The notes beneath the pieces are model-generated. The model ran no database searches. It was given only the letters and a program-made list of their open reading frames with translations, and was not told the DNA's origin. Positions 52,148-60,581 of a stretch of 64,000 nucleotides of DNA are shown piece after piece. Positions within the stretch are counted from its first letter, which is position 1, and the number at the start of each line of letters is the position of its first letter. The DNA is from CAYXDO01 sp964463485 (GTDB lineage: Bacteria > Myxococcota > Kuafuiibacteriia > Kuafuiibacteriales > Kuafuiibacteriaceae), in the NCBI GenBank assembly GCA_964463485.1, contig CAYXDO010000025.1, positions 26,179 to 90,178 on the forward strand, read 5' to 3'. The translations under genes were made by a program, and so were the position numbers.

Positions 52148-55100
52148 TGAATCCTCGGCTGGAGCTCGTGGGGTCGCTGATCGCGGCCATGACACTCGCC
52201 GCCTGTGTCGGCGACGACGACACACCTGACTCTGCGGTTGCCGACGTCGGCACTCAGGACGCGACGCCCCATCCGGACGCGGTGGTCGACGCCGGCTTCG
52301 AGGACGCGGCCGCAGACGCGGGCGTGGACGCGACAGTCGACGTTGGGTTTCCAGACGCCACTCCGACCGACCTGGGTCCGGTGGACACGGGGCTGCCACC
52401 GGCGGATCTCGCGCTGCTCTACGCCTACTCAGGCGACGGGATCAAAGTCGTCGCGGAGTTCTCGGAGGCGTTGGCGGCGCTGAGCGTGGAGCCGGGGGCG
52501 TTCGAGCTTCAGACGGCCGGCGCGGACATCGGTGTTCAGATCACGGACATTCAGGTCTCTGGCGCGACGGTGACGATGACGTTGGCGAGCGCGTTGCCGA
52601 CGGGTGACTCGTACGACGTCGTCGCGCTGACCGTCGAGGGCCAGGATGGCAGCACGCTCGATCCGGAGCACGATCGAGCGCCGCTCCACGGGAAGCTAAA
52701 CGTCGCGATCATCTGGCACCAACACCAACCCTCCTATGTGGATCCAAAGGGGGATTATCTCAGGGGTCCGTGGGTCCGAAAGCACGGCACCAAGGACTAC
52801 TACGACATGGTCGCGATGGTCGGAGATTATCCAGATATTCATGTCCAGGTGAATCTGACTCCGATTCTCCTGATGCAACTCGAGAATTACTATTTGGCTC
52901 GCATCGGCCCGTTCGTTGATTTGACGGATGATACGGTCGACGTGGCCGGGTATTTTGCGCAGGGCAACGGGACCGATCCCGTGACTGACCCTTGGATCGA
53001 TCTGTTGCTGAGGCCTACGCCCGACCCGGCGGCGCTCACCGAAGTGGAGCGAGGTTGGTTCTACGAGGACATCTGGTCGAACTTCTCGATCTCCGAGGTC
53101 ATGATCGGCCGTTTCCCGGCGTACCAGCAGCTCTTGAACAAGCGAGACGCGGCTCCCGAGACGTTTACGCAGGACGAGTTGTTGCAGATGAAGGGTTGGT
53201 TTCAGCTGGCCTGGTTCGACCCTGATTTCCTGCGGGGTCCGGTGACGATGCCTGATGGTCAGGTCGTCGACTTGAGTGACTTGGTGACGGAGCAGCCGGA
53301 CGGGAAGTTCGTGTCGAGCGGTCCGTTCACGGAGGAGATTTGTCAGCGGTTGGTCGTGGAAGAGTATCGGGTGCTCTCGAACGTGGTGGCGGCGCACCGG
53401 GAGCTGATTTACGACCCGGTGAGCAAGACGGGCCAGGTCGAGGTGATGACGACGCCGTTTTTCCACCCGATCTTGCCGCTGATTCACGACACGGAGTTGG
53501 CGAAGGTCGCGATGCCTTCGGCGGCTTTGCCTGGCGGAAGGTTTCAGCGACCCGAAGACGCGCGCTTTCACGTGAACAAGGCAGCCCTCGAGTTCCAGAA
53601 TCGATTTGGACAGCCGGTCACGGGCATGTGGCCCGCCGAGGGTTCGGTCGCGGAGGACGTGTTGCCGTATTTTGCGCAGGCGGGCGTGAAGTGGCTAGCG
53701 ACCGACATCCGAGTGCTCCAGAGCTCGACGCCGCCGAACCTGCCGAACACGACGCCCTATCGCATCGACCTCGACGGCGTGGTCGGGGACGGCGGCGATG
53801 CGACCGACGAGCTCGCGATCGTGTTTCGAGACACGGCGATCTCGGACGAGATCGGCTTTCATTACCAAGGCAATCCGGCGGCCCGGAGCGTCGCCGACTT
53901 TCACCAGAGCCTCCGTCGGCACACTCCGATCTATGGTCAGGATCACCTGCTGTCGGTGATTTTGGACGGTGAGAACGCCTGGGAGTGGTACCGGCAAGAC
54001 AACGACGCCAAAGGCTTCCTGAACGGCATGTACCAACTGCTCACGGATGCTCAGGAGTCGGGTGAGCTTCGAACGGTGACGGTTTCCGAGTATCTCTCGG
54101 GAAATGCCGCGCGCCAAGTGCCGGCCCATCCTGTCTCGCAGCTCCCGGAGCTCGAGCCGCTGTGGGCCGGATCCTGGATCGACGCCAACTACGCGATTTG
54201 GATCGGTGAGGACGAAGAGAACCTCGCGTGGGACTACTTGATTCAGGTTCGCAGTGACCTCGAGGGCTTCGAGTCTCAGGGGCTCTTGCGGCCGCTCGAC
54301 ACCGACCCGGTGCCCGCAGCGGGTACGCCGGAGTGGCATGCTTATCAGGCGTGGATGGCTATGTATGCGGCCGAGGGGAGCGACTGGTTTTGGTGGTATG
54401 GGTCCGATCAGACCGCGGTGGGCGGTGATGAGCCGTTCGATCGAATTTATCGGGAGCTGCTGTCGAGTGTGTATCGGCACGCGGCGGCCTTCGGCCTCGC
54501 GACCGAGGTTCCCGATTTCCCGCCGATCCTTCGCGTCTGTATCCCGCCTGCCGGACCCATCGCGACGGCGCCCCTGTTGGACGGGCAGTTCGACCCCGAC
54601 TACCTCGACGGGAACCTATCCACGCCGCACGAATGGCGCGACGCGGGCGCGGGCGTGTGTGTGGATCCGGACAGCGGCGCGGCGCACCTTCCGGACGACG
54701 TGATCGAGGCTTGGTACCACGGCGTCAAGACGGGGGATGGCGTTTATGTCGCACTCAGGATGAGTGACGATTTGACGGCGAGGTTGGGGACGGACTACCA
54801 AGTGAGACTTTACTTCTCCCAGAAGCATATCGTTTCGTTGAATCCGACTCAGGTTGAGCAGGACCCGTTCGTGACGACGACGCGGGCGGGGACTCCGATC
54901 ACCTTCGCCGCCGGCGGAGCGGCCCGCGAGGTGACTCTGGACTTCTCCTCGGGTGTCGTCACCGCGTCGGTGGCCGCGGCCGACGTGTCGGGCTGGCTGG
55001 TGCCGGTGAGTGACCCGACAGTGCAGCTCGCGCTGGGAGCGAGGCTCATCGAGCTCCGCGTTCCCTTTGCGAGCGTGTCATTTCAGGCGAACGATCCGTT

Positions 55101-55629
55101 GGAGATGCTGATGACGATCACGGCGGCCGGGGAGGAGCTAGATCGGGCGCCAAACCTCAACTCTTTGGTGCTGAGCCCAGATCGGTCGACCCTGGTGGAA
55201 GTGACGTTAATCCTGGACGCGACGGGGTCTCGGTTACCGCTCGAGTTCGTGAAGCCGATCGACAATCCGCCTCCGCCGGAGGGGACGGGGAGAGCGTTCA
55301 TCGTAGGCAACCTGCCGGAGATCGGGAGCTGGGTGCCCAACACGGTGAGTATGGTCGACGACGGGGCGACCCTGGGTGACACGTTCGCGGGGGATAATTA
55401 CTGGACCTTCCAGATGTTCCTGCCGCCGCTGACGGGTGTGCAGTACAAATACACCATTGGAACGATGGGTGATGGCTGGGGTCCGACGGAGGAGTATCCG
55501 CTGACGAATCGGGGCTTCGTGGTGCGCGACACGGACAGCGACGGGAAGGTCGTCGTGCGTGATGTGTTCGCGGACCGGCCGAATCCGAGCGGTGGGATGG
55601 GGGCGCTGAGTACCTTCGACAATCCCTGA
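52144..55629 (+). CDS. GH57 amylopullulanase-like lipoprotein
   Basis: A 1161-residue lipoprotein (GSLIAAMTLAACVGDDD) with an Asp/Ala-rich linker and a small Ig-like domain (about 75-185). The glycoside hydrolase family 57 catalytic region shows IIWHQHQPSY (about 191-200), GMWPAEGSVAEDVLPYFAQA (region with the nucleophile Glu, near 500) and VILDGENAWEWY (acid/base Asp near 607). A DUF3372/CBM-like beta region and a C-terminal starch-binding module (FIVGNLPEIGSWVPNTVSMV) follow. Such enzymes cut alpha-1,4 and often alpha-1,6 bonds of starch and pullulan. It is anchored in the envelope and ends the operon. Its ATG overlaps the previous stop (ATGA). Confidence 0.9.
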   Translation: MMNPRLELVGSLIAAMTLAACVGDDDTPDSAVADVGTQDATPHPDAVVDAGFEDAAADAGVDATVDVGFPDATPTDLGPVDTGLPPADLALLYAYSGDGIKVVAEFSEALAALSVEPGAFELQTAGADIGVQITDIQVSGATVTMTLASALPTGDSYDVVALTVEGQDGSTLDPEHDRAPLHGKLNVAIIWHQHQPSYVDPKGDYLRGPWVRKHGTKDYYDMVAMVGDYPDIHVQVNLTPILLMQLENYYLARIGPFVDLTDDTVDVAGYFAQGNGTDPVTDPWIDLLLRPTPDPAALTEVERGWFYEDIWSNFSISEVMIGRFPAYQQLLNKRDAAPETFTQDELLQMKGWFQLAWFDPDFLRGPVTMPDGQVVDLSDLVTEQPDGKFVSSGPFTEEICQRLVVEEYRVLSNVVAAHRELIYDPVSKTGQVEVMTTPFFHPILPLIHDTELAKVAMPSAALPGGRFQRPEDARFHVNKAALEFQNRFGQPVTGMWPAEGSVAEDVLPYFAQAGVKWLATDIRVLQSSTPPNLPNTTPYRIDLDGVVGDGGDATDELAIVFRDTAISDEIGFHYQGNPAARSVADFHQSLRRHTPIYGQDHLLSVILDGENAWEWYRQDNDAKGFLNGMYQLLTDAQESGELRTVTVSEYLSGNAARQVPAHPVSQLPELEPLWAGSWIDANYAIWIGEDEENLAWDYLIQVRSDLEGFESQGLLRPLDTDPVPAAGTPEWHAYQAWMAMYAAEGSDWFWWYGSDQTAVGGDEPFDRIYRELLSSVYRHAAAFGLATEVPDFPPILRVCIPPAGPIATAPLLDGQFDPDYLDGNLSTPHEWRDAGAGVCVDPDSGAAHLPDDVIEAWYHGVKTGDGVYVALRMSDDLTARLGTDYQVRLYFSQKHIVSLNPTQVEQDPFVTTTRAGTPITFAAGGAAREVTLDFSSGVVTASVAAADVSGWLVPVSDPTVQLALGARLIELRVPFASVSFQANDPLEMLMTITAAGEELDRAPNLNSLVLSPDRSTLVEVTLILDATGSRLPLEFVKPIDNPPPPEGTGRAFIVGNLPEIGSWVPNTVSMVDDGATLGDTFAGDNYWTFQMFLPPLTGVQYKYTIGTMGDGWGPTEEYPLTNRGFVVRDTDSDGKVVVRDVFADRPNPSGGMGALSTFDNP

Positions 55630-55636
55630 GTCCGCT

Positions 55637-55884
55637 CTTCACCCGAGACCGCACGCATCTTGCCTGCGGCTACCTGGCACGAACGCAGGTCTGAGTCCGA
55701 GGTCTGATTCGGAGGTCTGATTCGGAGTCTGATTCGGAGTCTGATTCGGAGTCTGATTCGGAGGTCTGATTCGGAGGTCTAATTCGGAGGTCTGGGTCCG
55801 TGGGCTGAGTCGGATTCGGACGGGCTTGGCACGGGACTTCGTGGCAGGTAGCCGCAGGCAAGATGCCTGCGGTCCCAGGCGAAG
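55637..55884. repeat. Composite element: 44-bp inverted repeats enclosing 12-13-bp tandem repeats
   Basis: The left arm (55637-55680) and right arm (55841-55884) are inverted copies, with a few changes, of the 44-bp hairpin-bearing element also at 12674. Between them, from about 55688 to 55815, lie some ten units of aggtctgattcgg (13 bp), three of them shortened to 12 bp (agtctgattcgg). The element sits just after the GH57 gene and ends 18 bases before the next start codon. No reading frame is convincing. It looks like a non-autonomous, MITE/REP-type repeat. Confidence 0.8.
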
Positions 55885-55902
55885 ATGGGATAAGCTCGGT
55901 CG

Positions 55903-57495
55903 ATGCCTAAAGTGTTGTTGGCGGCGGTCCCTCTGCTTTTGGTTTCTTCCCCAGCGTTGGCGTACGACGGGGAGGTTCATTCCTTTTTGGTGCAGGCGGC
56001 CTTAGGGGGCGCCGGGCTCGGCGAGGCTGCTCCGCCCATTCCTGCCGAGGCGTTGGTCTCGATTCGCGCGGAGATCGATCGATGGGCGCGAACGTCGTCG
56101 GACTCGGCGCTTCGGGCGGAGTGGCTGGCGCGATATCCGACGCCCGAGCGATTCGACGCTTGGGCCTTCAAAGAGTTGCTCCTGTTCGATCCGCGCGCCG
56201 ACGTGTTCGGGATCGATCGGGTCCCGTCGTCCATTCCGACTCTCCTCGACGCAGTGACGGTAGGGGCTCAGCAGCCGGACGAGGATCGTCGCAACCGGGA
56301 GCGAATCGCCTTCGATCTCGATCGAAAACCGGTGGTCGATGCTCGAGGTGGCCCGGTGCCCGCCGACCCGGCGATCTTGAACATGGGCAAGCTCGGGGCG
56401 CTCTCTAGCCAGGCGCACGCTCATTATGGGTTGGCCGAGCTCGAGCTCTCCGACGACCCTGAGGTCCTGAAGGCCGAGCCGCGTCGATTTGCGATTCGAT
56501 CGGGCTACTCACCAGGGCCGGTCCTGACTTTGGCCGCTGAGATGGCGCAGCAACACTTGGACCTGGCGCTGATTGCGTCGCTGATGAGTCAGCCGAACCC
56601 AACCCTTGCATGGATGCTGACGGGTCAAGCTTTCCATTACGTGCAGGACGTGACGAACCAAATCCACACCGTTCAAGTGGGGATCTACGATTTTTTCGTC
56701 GACGCCACCCTCGAGAGGTATTCGCTCGCGTTGAAGACGGGCGGCGGGTATTTCGGGGAGCTTCGGACGATGCCTTCGATCGGGATCGACATCTTGACGA
56801 ATCACCATGTGATTTCCGAGCAGCTCGTGCGCAGGCGGTTGCTCGACACCCTAGCGGGCAAAGTCACGTCCGAGGGCGCGAAGCTCGTGGAGGCGCCCAA
56901 GAAAGATGAAGCTGAGTTTGCTCGAGCTCTAGATGAGGCTCTTGGTCGACCCGGTGCAGACGCGGGCTCGTTTGCCGGGATCCTGACGCGTGCGACCATC
57001 GAAGTTTCCTCGCGGGAGGGCGGGCCGGTATACTCAGCAGTGCGGTCCCTTACCGATCCCCGATTTCGCCAAGCCGGGGTGTTGTACTCCGAGAAGAGCG
57101 ACGATCCGGACTCTGCGTTGGCCAAGAAATTGGACCAAAGCGCGTACGACGCGCTCTTCGCCTTGGGGCAGCGAGCGTTTCAGCGAGCCGGTACGGTCAT
57201 GCGGGCCTGGGTAAGGGTGGAGAAGGAACAGATGGGTGTGCCGGCAGAGTCGCGGGCGCAAGCGCTCGACGTGGTGATCGAGCGTCTGGTTCGCCGACAG
57301 CTCAGGCTGCTGGGGGAGGCGGAGTCTCGGCGGACAGAGTTTTTGGGGAGCCCGCAAGCGAAGTCGGCGGGTCCCGAGCGAATGCCGATCGCGTTGGCGG
57401 TCGAGTCGGCGGTGGTGGGAGGCGCGGCCTGGCTGGTGCTCAGACGGCTGAGGCGGAAGCGAGCGTCGACGGACCACGTCACTGGACGTAGCTGA
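55903..57495 (+). CDS. Secreted zinc-dependent phospholipase C/S1-P1 nuclease-like protein
   Basis: A 530-residue protein with a signal peptide (LLAAVPLLLVSSPALA) and mature start YDGEVHSFLV (possible first His ligand). LGALSSQAHAHYGLAELELS, EMAQQHLDLALIASLMSQ and MLTGQAFHYVQDVTNQIHTV match the layout of the zinc PLC/S1-P1 superfamily, where HxxxD and following His residues bind three zinc ions. The remaining 250 residues are helical. A hydrophobic stretch near the C-terminus (ALAVESAVVGGAAWLVL) followed by RRLRRKR suggests a membrane anchor. The enzymatic substrate (phospholipid or nucleic acid) is unknown, and completeness of the zinc site needs a structure model. Confidence 0.7.
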   Translation: MPKVLLAAVPLLLVSSPALAYDGEVHSFLVQAALGGAGLGEAAPPIPAEALVSIRAEIDRWARTSSDSALRAEWLARYPTPERFDAWAFKELLLFDPRADVFGIDRVPSSIPTLLDAVTVGAQQPDEDRRNRERIAFDLDRKPVVDARGGPVPADPAILNMGKLGALSSQAHAHYGLAELELSDDPEVLKAEPRRFAIRSGYSPGPVLTLAAEMAQQHLDLALIASLMSQPNPTLAWMLTGQAFHYVQDVTNQIHTVQVGIYDFFVDATLERYSLALKTGGGYFGELRTMPSIGIDILTNHHVISEQLVRRRLLDTLAGKVTSEGAKLVEAPKKDEAEFARALDEALGRPGADAGSFAGILTRATIEVSSREGGPVYSAVRSLTDPRFRQAGVLYSEKSDDPDSALAKKLDQSAYDALFALGQRAFQRAGTVMRAWVRVEKEQMGVPAESRAQALDVVIERLVRRQLRLLGEAESRRTEFLGSPQAKSAGPERMPIALAVESAVVGGAAWLVLRRLRRKRASTDHVTGRS

Positions 57496-57516
57496 GCGAC
57501 ACTGTTAGACATAGTC

Positions 57517-58290
57517 ATGGCCGTCACCGTTCAGTCCGCGCACACCTCTCTCGTCGACGGCCTCGTCAAGCAAGGCCGAAGCGCGGGCATGAACGACACG
57601 CAGCTCCAGGCCGCGGGTCGCGCGTTGATTGCGAACATCAACGAGTCGTTGGCGGCGAATCCGCTCATGGCGGCCTATTTTCCCGGGTTGGGGGACGGGC
57701 TGAGGGCGTTGGCCGGCGCCATCGAGCTGGCGCTGACGGATCTGACTCAGGACGTTCCCCCGGAGCTTGGGGCGAAGATTCACGGCGCGTACGAAGAGAT
57801 CGCGGGAAGGGATCCTTTGGGGCGGCCCAATGAGATCGGGCCGTTGCTTCGCGGAGAGCTGATCGAGCTGGCGAACACTTTCACGGGGACGCCTGAGGAG
57901 CTCGACGCCGCGATCAAGGCGCACATCATGGGCTCTCAAGAGGTTGCGGACGCGAAGCGCACGGTGGTGGACGGTAACTTCCGGGCGTTGCTCGGGCGCG
58001 GACCGAACCCGACGGAAGGTGCGGAGCTTCAAACGTACGTCGGATCGCGGCTCGGCGAAGGGGCCGATTTTCAGACCATCTCTCGAGAGATCCAGAACCG
58101 AGTTCTGCAGAATCCCGAGTATTCGTTGCTCGAGCGGGTCGGGACGATCTTCCACCAGGTGTTTTCGGACCACGATGCGCCGGATCTCTCGACGAAGCGC
58201 AAGTGGACGGACTGGGTTCAGAACCAGGTGGCCATGGGAGTCTCGGAGGCCCAGGCTCTGCAGATGCTCGTCCCTGCGCTCCAAGGTTAG
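57517..58290 (+). CDS. Protein with DUF4214-like domain
   Basis: A 257-residue protein without signal peptide. The C-terminal half (VVDGNFRALLGRGPNPTEGA ... LGEGADFQTISREIQNRVLQ then NPEYS) follows the pattern of DUF4214, a Ca-binding-protein-associated domain usually found in large secreted proteins (FRELLGRxPDxxG ... NSPEY). The N-terminal half is helical (SLVDGLVKQGRSAGMNDTQL) and unassigned. The Asp/Gly positions that would mark metal binding are only partly kept. It lies 21 bp after the PLC-like gene; the start has no strong ribosome-binding site. Confidence 0.65.
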   Translation: MAVTVQSAHTSLVDGLVKQGRSAGMNDTQLQAAGRALIANINESLAANPLMAAYFPGLGDGLRALAGAIELALTDLTQDVPPELGAKIHGAYEEIAGRDPLGRPNEIGPLLRGELIELANTFTGTPEELDAAIKAHIMGSQEVADAKRTVVDGNFRALLGRGPNPTEGAELQTYVGSRLGEGADFQTISREIQNRVLQNPEYSLLERVGTIFHQVFSDHDAPDLSTKRKWTDWVQNQVAMGVSEAQALQMLVPALQG

Positions 58291-58296
58291 CCCGAG

Positions 58297-58995
58297 ATGC
58301 CTCCCAGAGGCCCGCACTCCAAACCCGAGTCGAAGCAGCAAGCCAGCAAGCTGGTGCGCGCGGCCCGAACGACACCTCCGCCCCTGCCCTCCCGAAGGCC
58401 CGCGAGAGGGACGCATGGAGCGCCGCCACCTGGACGCGCGCCCGCTCGCAAAGTGCCTCCGCCCGTGAATCCGCTCTCAGCCAAGGCGAAGGGCAAAGGA
58501 GGCTTGGATTTTCGAGTACGGCGCATATTGTCGCCGTTTCGCCGTCGAGGCTCCGACGGCAAGCTCCTCTATTCGAAGGATGACCGGAGGCGAATGTATC
58601 AGCTCCTGCTGGTCACGGTCGTGCCTCCGGGGCGTTTCGACGAGCTCGGACCGCGGCTTCGCAACCTGATCGGCGAGCTGAGTCGGGCGTCGGGCGCCGA
58701 GCGAGCGGCGAGCGCCAAGCAGGCGATCAGAGCGATTCAGAGTTACTTCGAAAAGAATCCGCCCAACCCATCGCTGTTGGCCGATCTGAATGACGTTTTG
58801 AGAGCGCTGGCGCAGGAGATCGAGGCGTCGACGAGGTCGGGGTCGGACACGCGGCCGCGATCGTCGCTCGACGCTCCGCCCGCGCCGCTCGGTTTGGGAG
58901 TCAGCGCGAGCGGCCGGTCTCTGCTGCCTCCAAAGCTCACGGCGGCCAGGGACGCGCTGAACGAGACGATCAAGGCGGCGCGGAGGTGGCGATAG
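58297..58995 (+). CDS. Hypothetical protein with basic, Pro-rich N-terminus
   Basis: A 232-residue protein, not recognised. The first 75 residues are Pro/Arg/Lys-rich and low in complexity (for example TTPPPLPSRRPARGTHGAPP). Residues 95-170 look alpha-helical and folded (DRRRMYQLLLVTVVPPGRFD, LRNLIGELSRASGAERAASA, KQAIRAIQSYFEKNPPNPSL). The tail is again Pro/Ser-rich, closing with a basic helix. It follows the DUF4214-like gene by 6 bp, so they are likely co-transcribed. The folded segment and codon pattern support a real gene, but function is unknown. Confidence 0.6.
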   Translation: MPPRGPHSKPESKQQASKLVRAARTTPPPLPSRRPARGTHGAPPPGRAPARKVPPPVNPLSAKAKGKGGLDFRVRRILSPFRRRGSDGKLLYSKDDRRRMYQLLLVTVVPPGRFDELGPRLRNLIGELSRASGAERAASAKQAIRAIQSYFEKNPPNPSLLADLNDVLRALAQEIEASTRSGSDTRPRSSLDAPPAPLGLGVSASGRSLLPPKLTAARDALNETIKAARRWR

Positions 58996-59059
58996 CCGGC
59001 GATAGCCGTTCGCCGTGTTGCCGAGTAGGAGTGGGGCCGAGTAGGAGTGGGGCTGAGCG

Positions 59060-60547
59060 ATGAATCGGAGTCAGGTGCTCTTCCTCGTCGTCCTTTCAGG
59101 CTGCGCTTCCGGTTCGCAGCGCTCACGTGCCGAGTGCTTGGCTCACGGAGGGCAGACCTGGCACGAAGTATCGAGCGCCCACGTGAGACTTAGAACTGAC
59201 GTCGACGTGGAGGCCGCTGTCGGGCTCGTGGAGCGGATCGAAGACGTTCGCCACAGTATCATGAAGTGGTTGGGCTCCGCTGACGCCGACGTCCCGACGG
59301 TGGCGGACGTGGTGGCACTTCGGCGTCCGAGTGAGTTGGACGAGTTCGATTCGGAACACGAAGGCTTCGTGCGCGCAGGGCCTCAGGGACATTTGATCGT
59401 CGTGGGCGCGCTTCCGCGCTGGTCGAACGGTCCGCCCATGGCCGTGCTGACCCACGAGCTTGCTCATCACCTGACTGCATTCGCGTTCCCGCACCAGCCT
59501 CGGTGGCTCGCCGAGGGACTCGCTACTTATCTCGAGACCATGGAGCTGATCGACCTTCCATCAGACTCAGGAGACTCGGGCGGGCGTGGGCGATTCGTCG
59601 CACGAATCGGAGCGTACGACCGTCGGCTCCGAAGTCTGCAGCGAATCACCCCGTCGCTCGAGGAGCTTTGGCGCTGGGACCGTTCGAACGCGCGGGAGTC
59701 GGAGCTGTACGCGGGGAGTTGGTTTTGGGTTCATTTTCTGCTGAACCGCCATCCCGAAAAATTCGGAGCCTGGCTGGCGCGCCTGAGTACGAGCGATGCC
59801 CCGAAGCAGGCTTGGGCGGCCGTGTTCGAGTCGGTGCAAGACGAGCAATTGGTACGCGAGGCCTCCAGATACCAAGATGGAGGTGCCTACGACGTCCTCG
59901 AATATCAGCTCGAACGCGTGGACACTCCCATCGTCGTTCGAAAGCTCTCGAACGCGCGCGTCCATCTTCTTCGGGCGCAGCTCGTGGACACGGGCACTGC
60001 TTCGAAGGACGCAGTCAGGGCCGAGCTCGCTTGGGCGACGAAGCTCGACCCAGAGGATTTCGAAGTCAGAATCGCTCGGGTGGCGATGACGGACTCCTCG
60101 TCCGTGGCGCTCGACGCCGTGCGCGCGATCGTCGCGACTCATCCTCGGGAGGGTCTCGGTTGGCAGGCCCTCGGAGACGCTCTGGGTGTCGCGTCGAGTC
60201 CGGTGGCCGAGAGAATACGAGCCTACCAACGAGCCATCGAGCTGAATCCCGACGACGCCCGCAGCCTCGGCCAGCTCGCCGTGCTCCTCAGCTCGATCGG
60301 GCGGGCCGCCGAGGCGGAGCCGCTCGCGGCCGAAGCTGTCGCGCTCCGCCCGTGGGAGAGTTGGGTGTGGTTGTCGTATGCGGTGACTTGCGTGAGCTCG
60401 AGCCGATGGGAGGAAGCGGGCGCGGCCGTGACACGAGCGACCGCCCTGGCGTATGAGCTCGGCGGGAGCTCAAATCTGATGGAGCTCGCGAGGAAGCTCG
60501 CCGACTGCGTGAAACGGCGAGACTGCTCGATCGTTCGATTCCGCTGA
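59060..60547 (+). CDS. Gluzincin metallopeptidase-TPR lipoprotein
   Basis: A 495-residue lipoprotein (VLFLVVLSGCASG). The N-terminal domain (about 20-260) is a zinc-peptidase fold with VLTHELAHHLTAF (HExxH near 132-136) and the downstream Glu ligand in WLAEGLATYLE, as in DUF1570/M61-like gluzincins. YAGSWFWVHFLLNR is also typical. The C-terminal 200 residues are TPR-like repeats (AYQRAIELNPDDARSLGQLA, AEAVALRPWESWVWLSYAVT). It is probably a periplasmic or surface peptidase with a protein-binding tail. The ATG at 59060 directly precedes the signal sequence; the upstream gap has a doubled gccgagtaggagtggg unit. Confidence 0.82.
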   Translation: MNRSQVLFLVVLSGCASGSQRSRAECLAHGGQTWHEVSSAHVRLRTDVDVEAAVGLVERIEDVRHSIMKWLGSADADVPTVADVVALRRPSELDEFDSEHEGFVRAGPQGHLIVVGALPRWSNGPPMAVLTHELAHHLTAFAFPHQPRWLAEGLATYLETMELIDLPSDSGDSGGRGRFVARIGAYDRRLRSLQRITPSLEELWRWDRSNARESELYAGSWFWVHFLLNRHPEKFGAWLARLSTSDAPKQAWAAVFESVQDEQLVREASRYQDGGAYDVLEYQLERVDTPIVVRKLSNARVHLLRAQLVDTGTASKDAVRAELAWATKLDPEDFEVRIARVAMTDSSSVALDAVRAIVATHPREGLGWQALGDALGVASSPVAERIRAYQRAIELNPDDARSLGQLAVLLSSIGRAAEAEPLAAEAVALRPWESWVWLSYAVTCVSSSRWEEAGAAVTRATALAYELGGSSNLMELARKLADCVKRRDCSIVRFR

Positions 60548-60581
60548 GCCTCCACTCGACGTGAAGTATGCCTGAAACACA

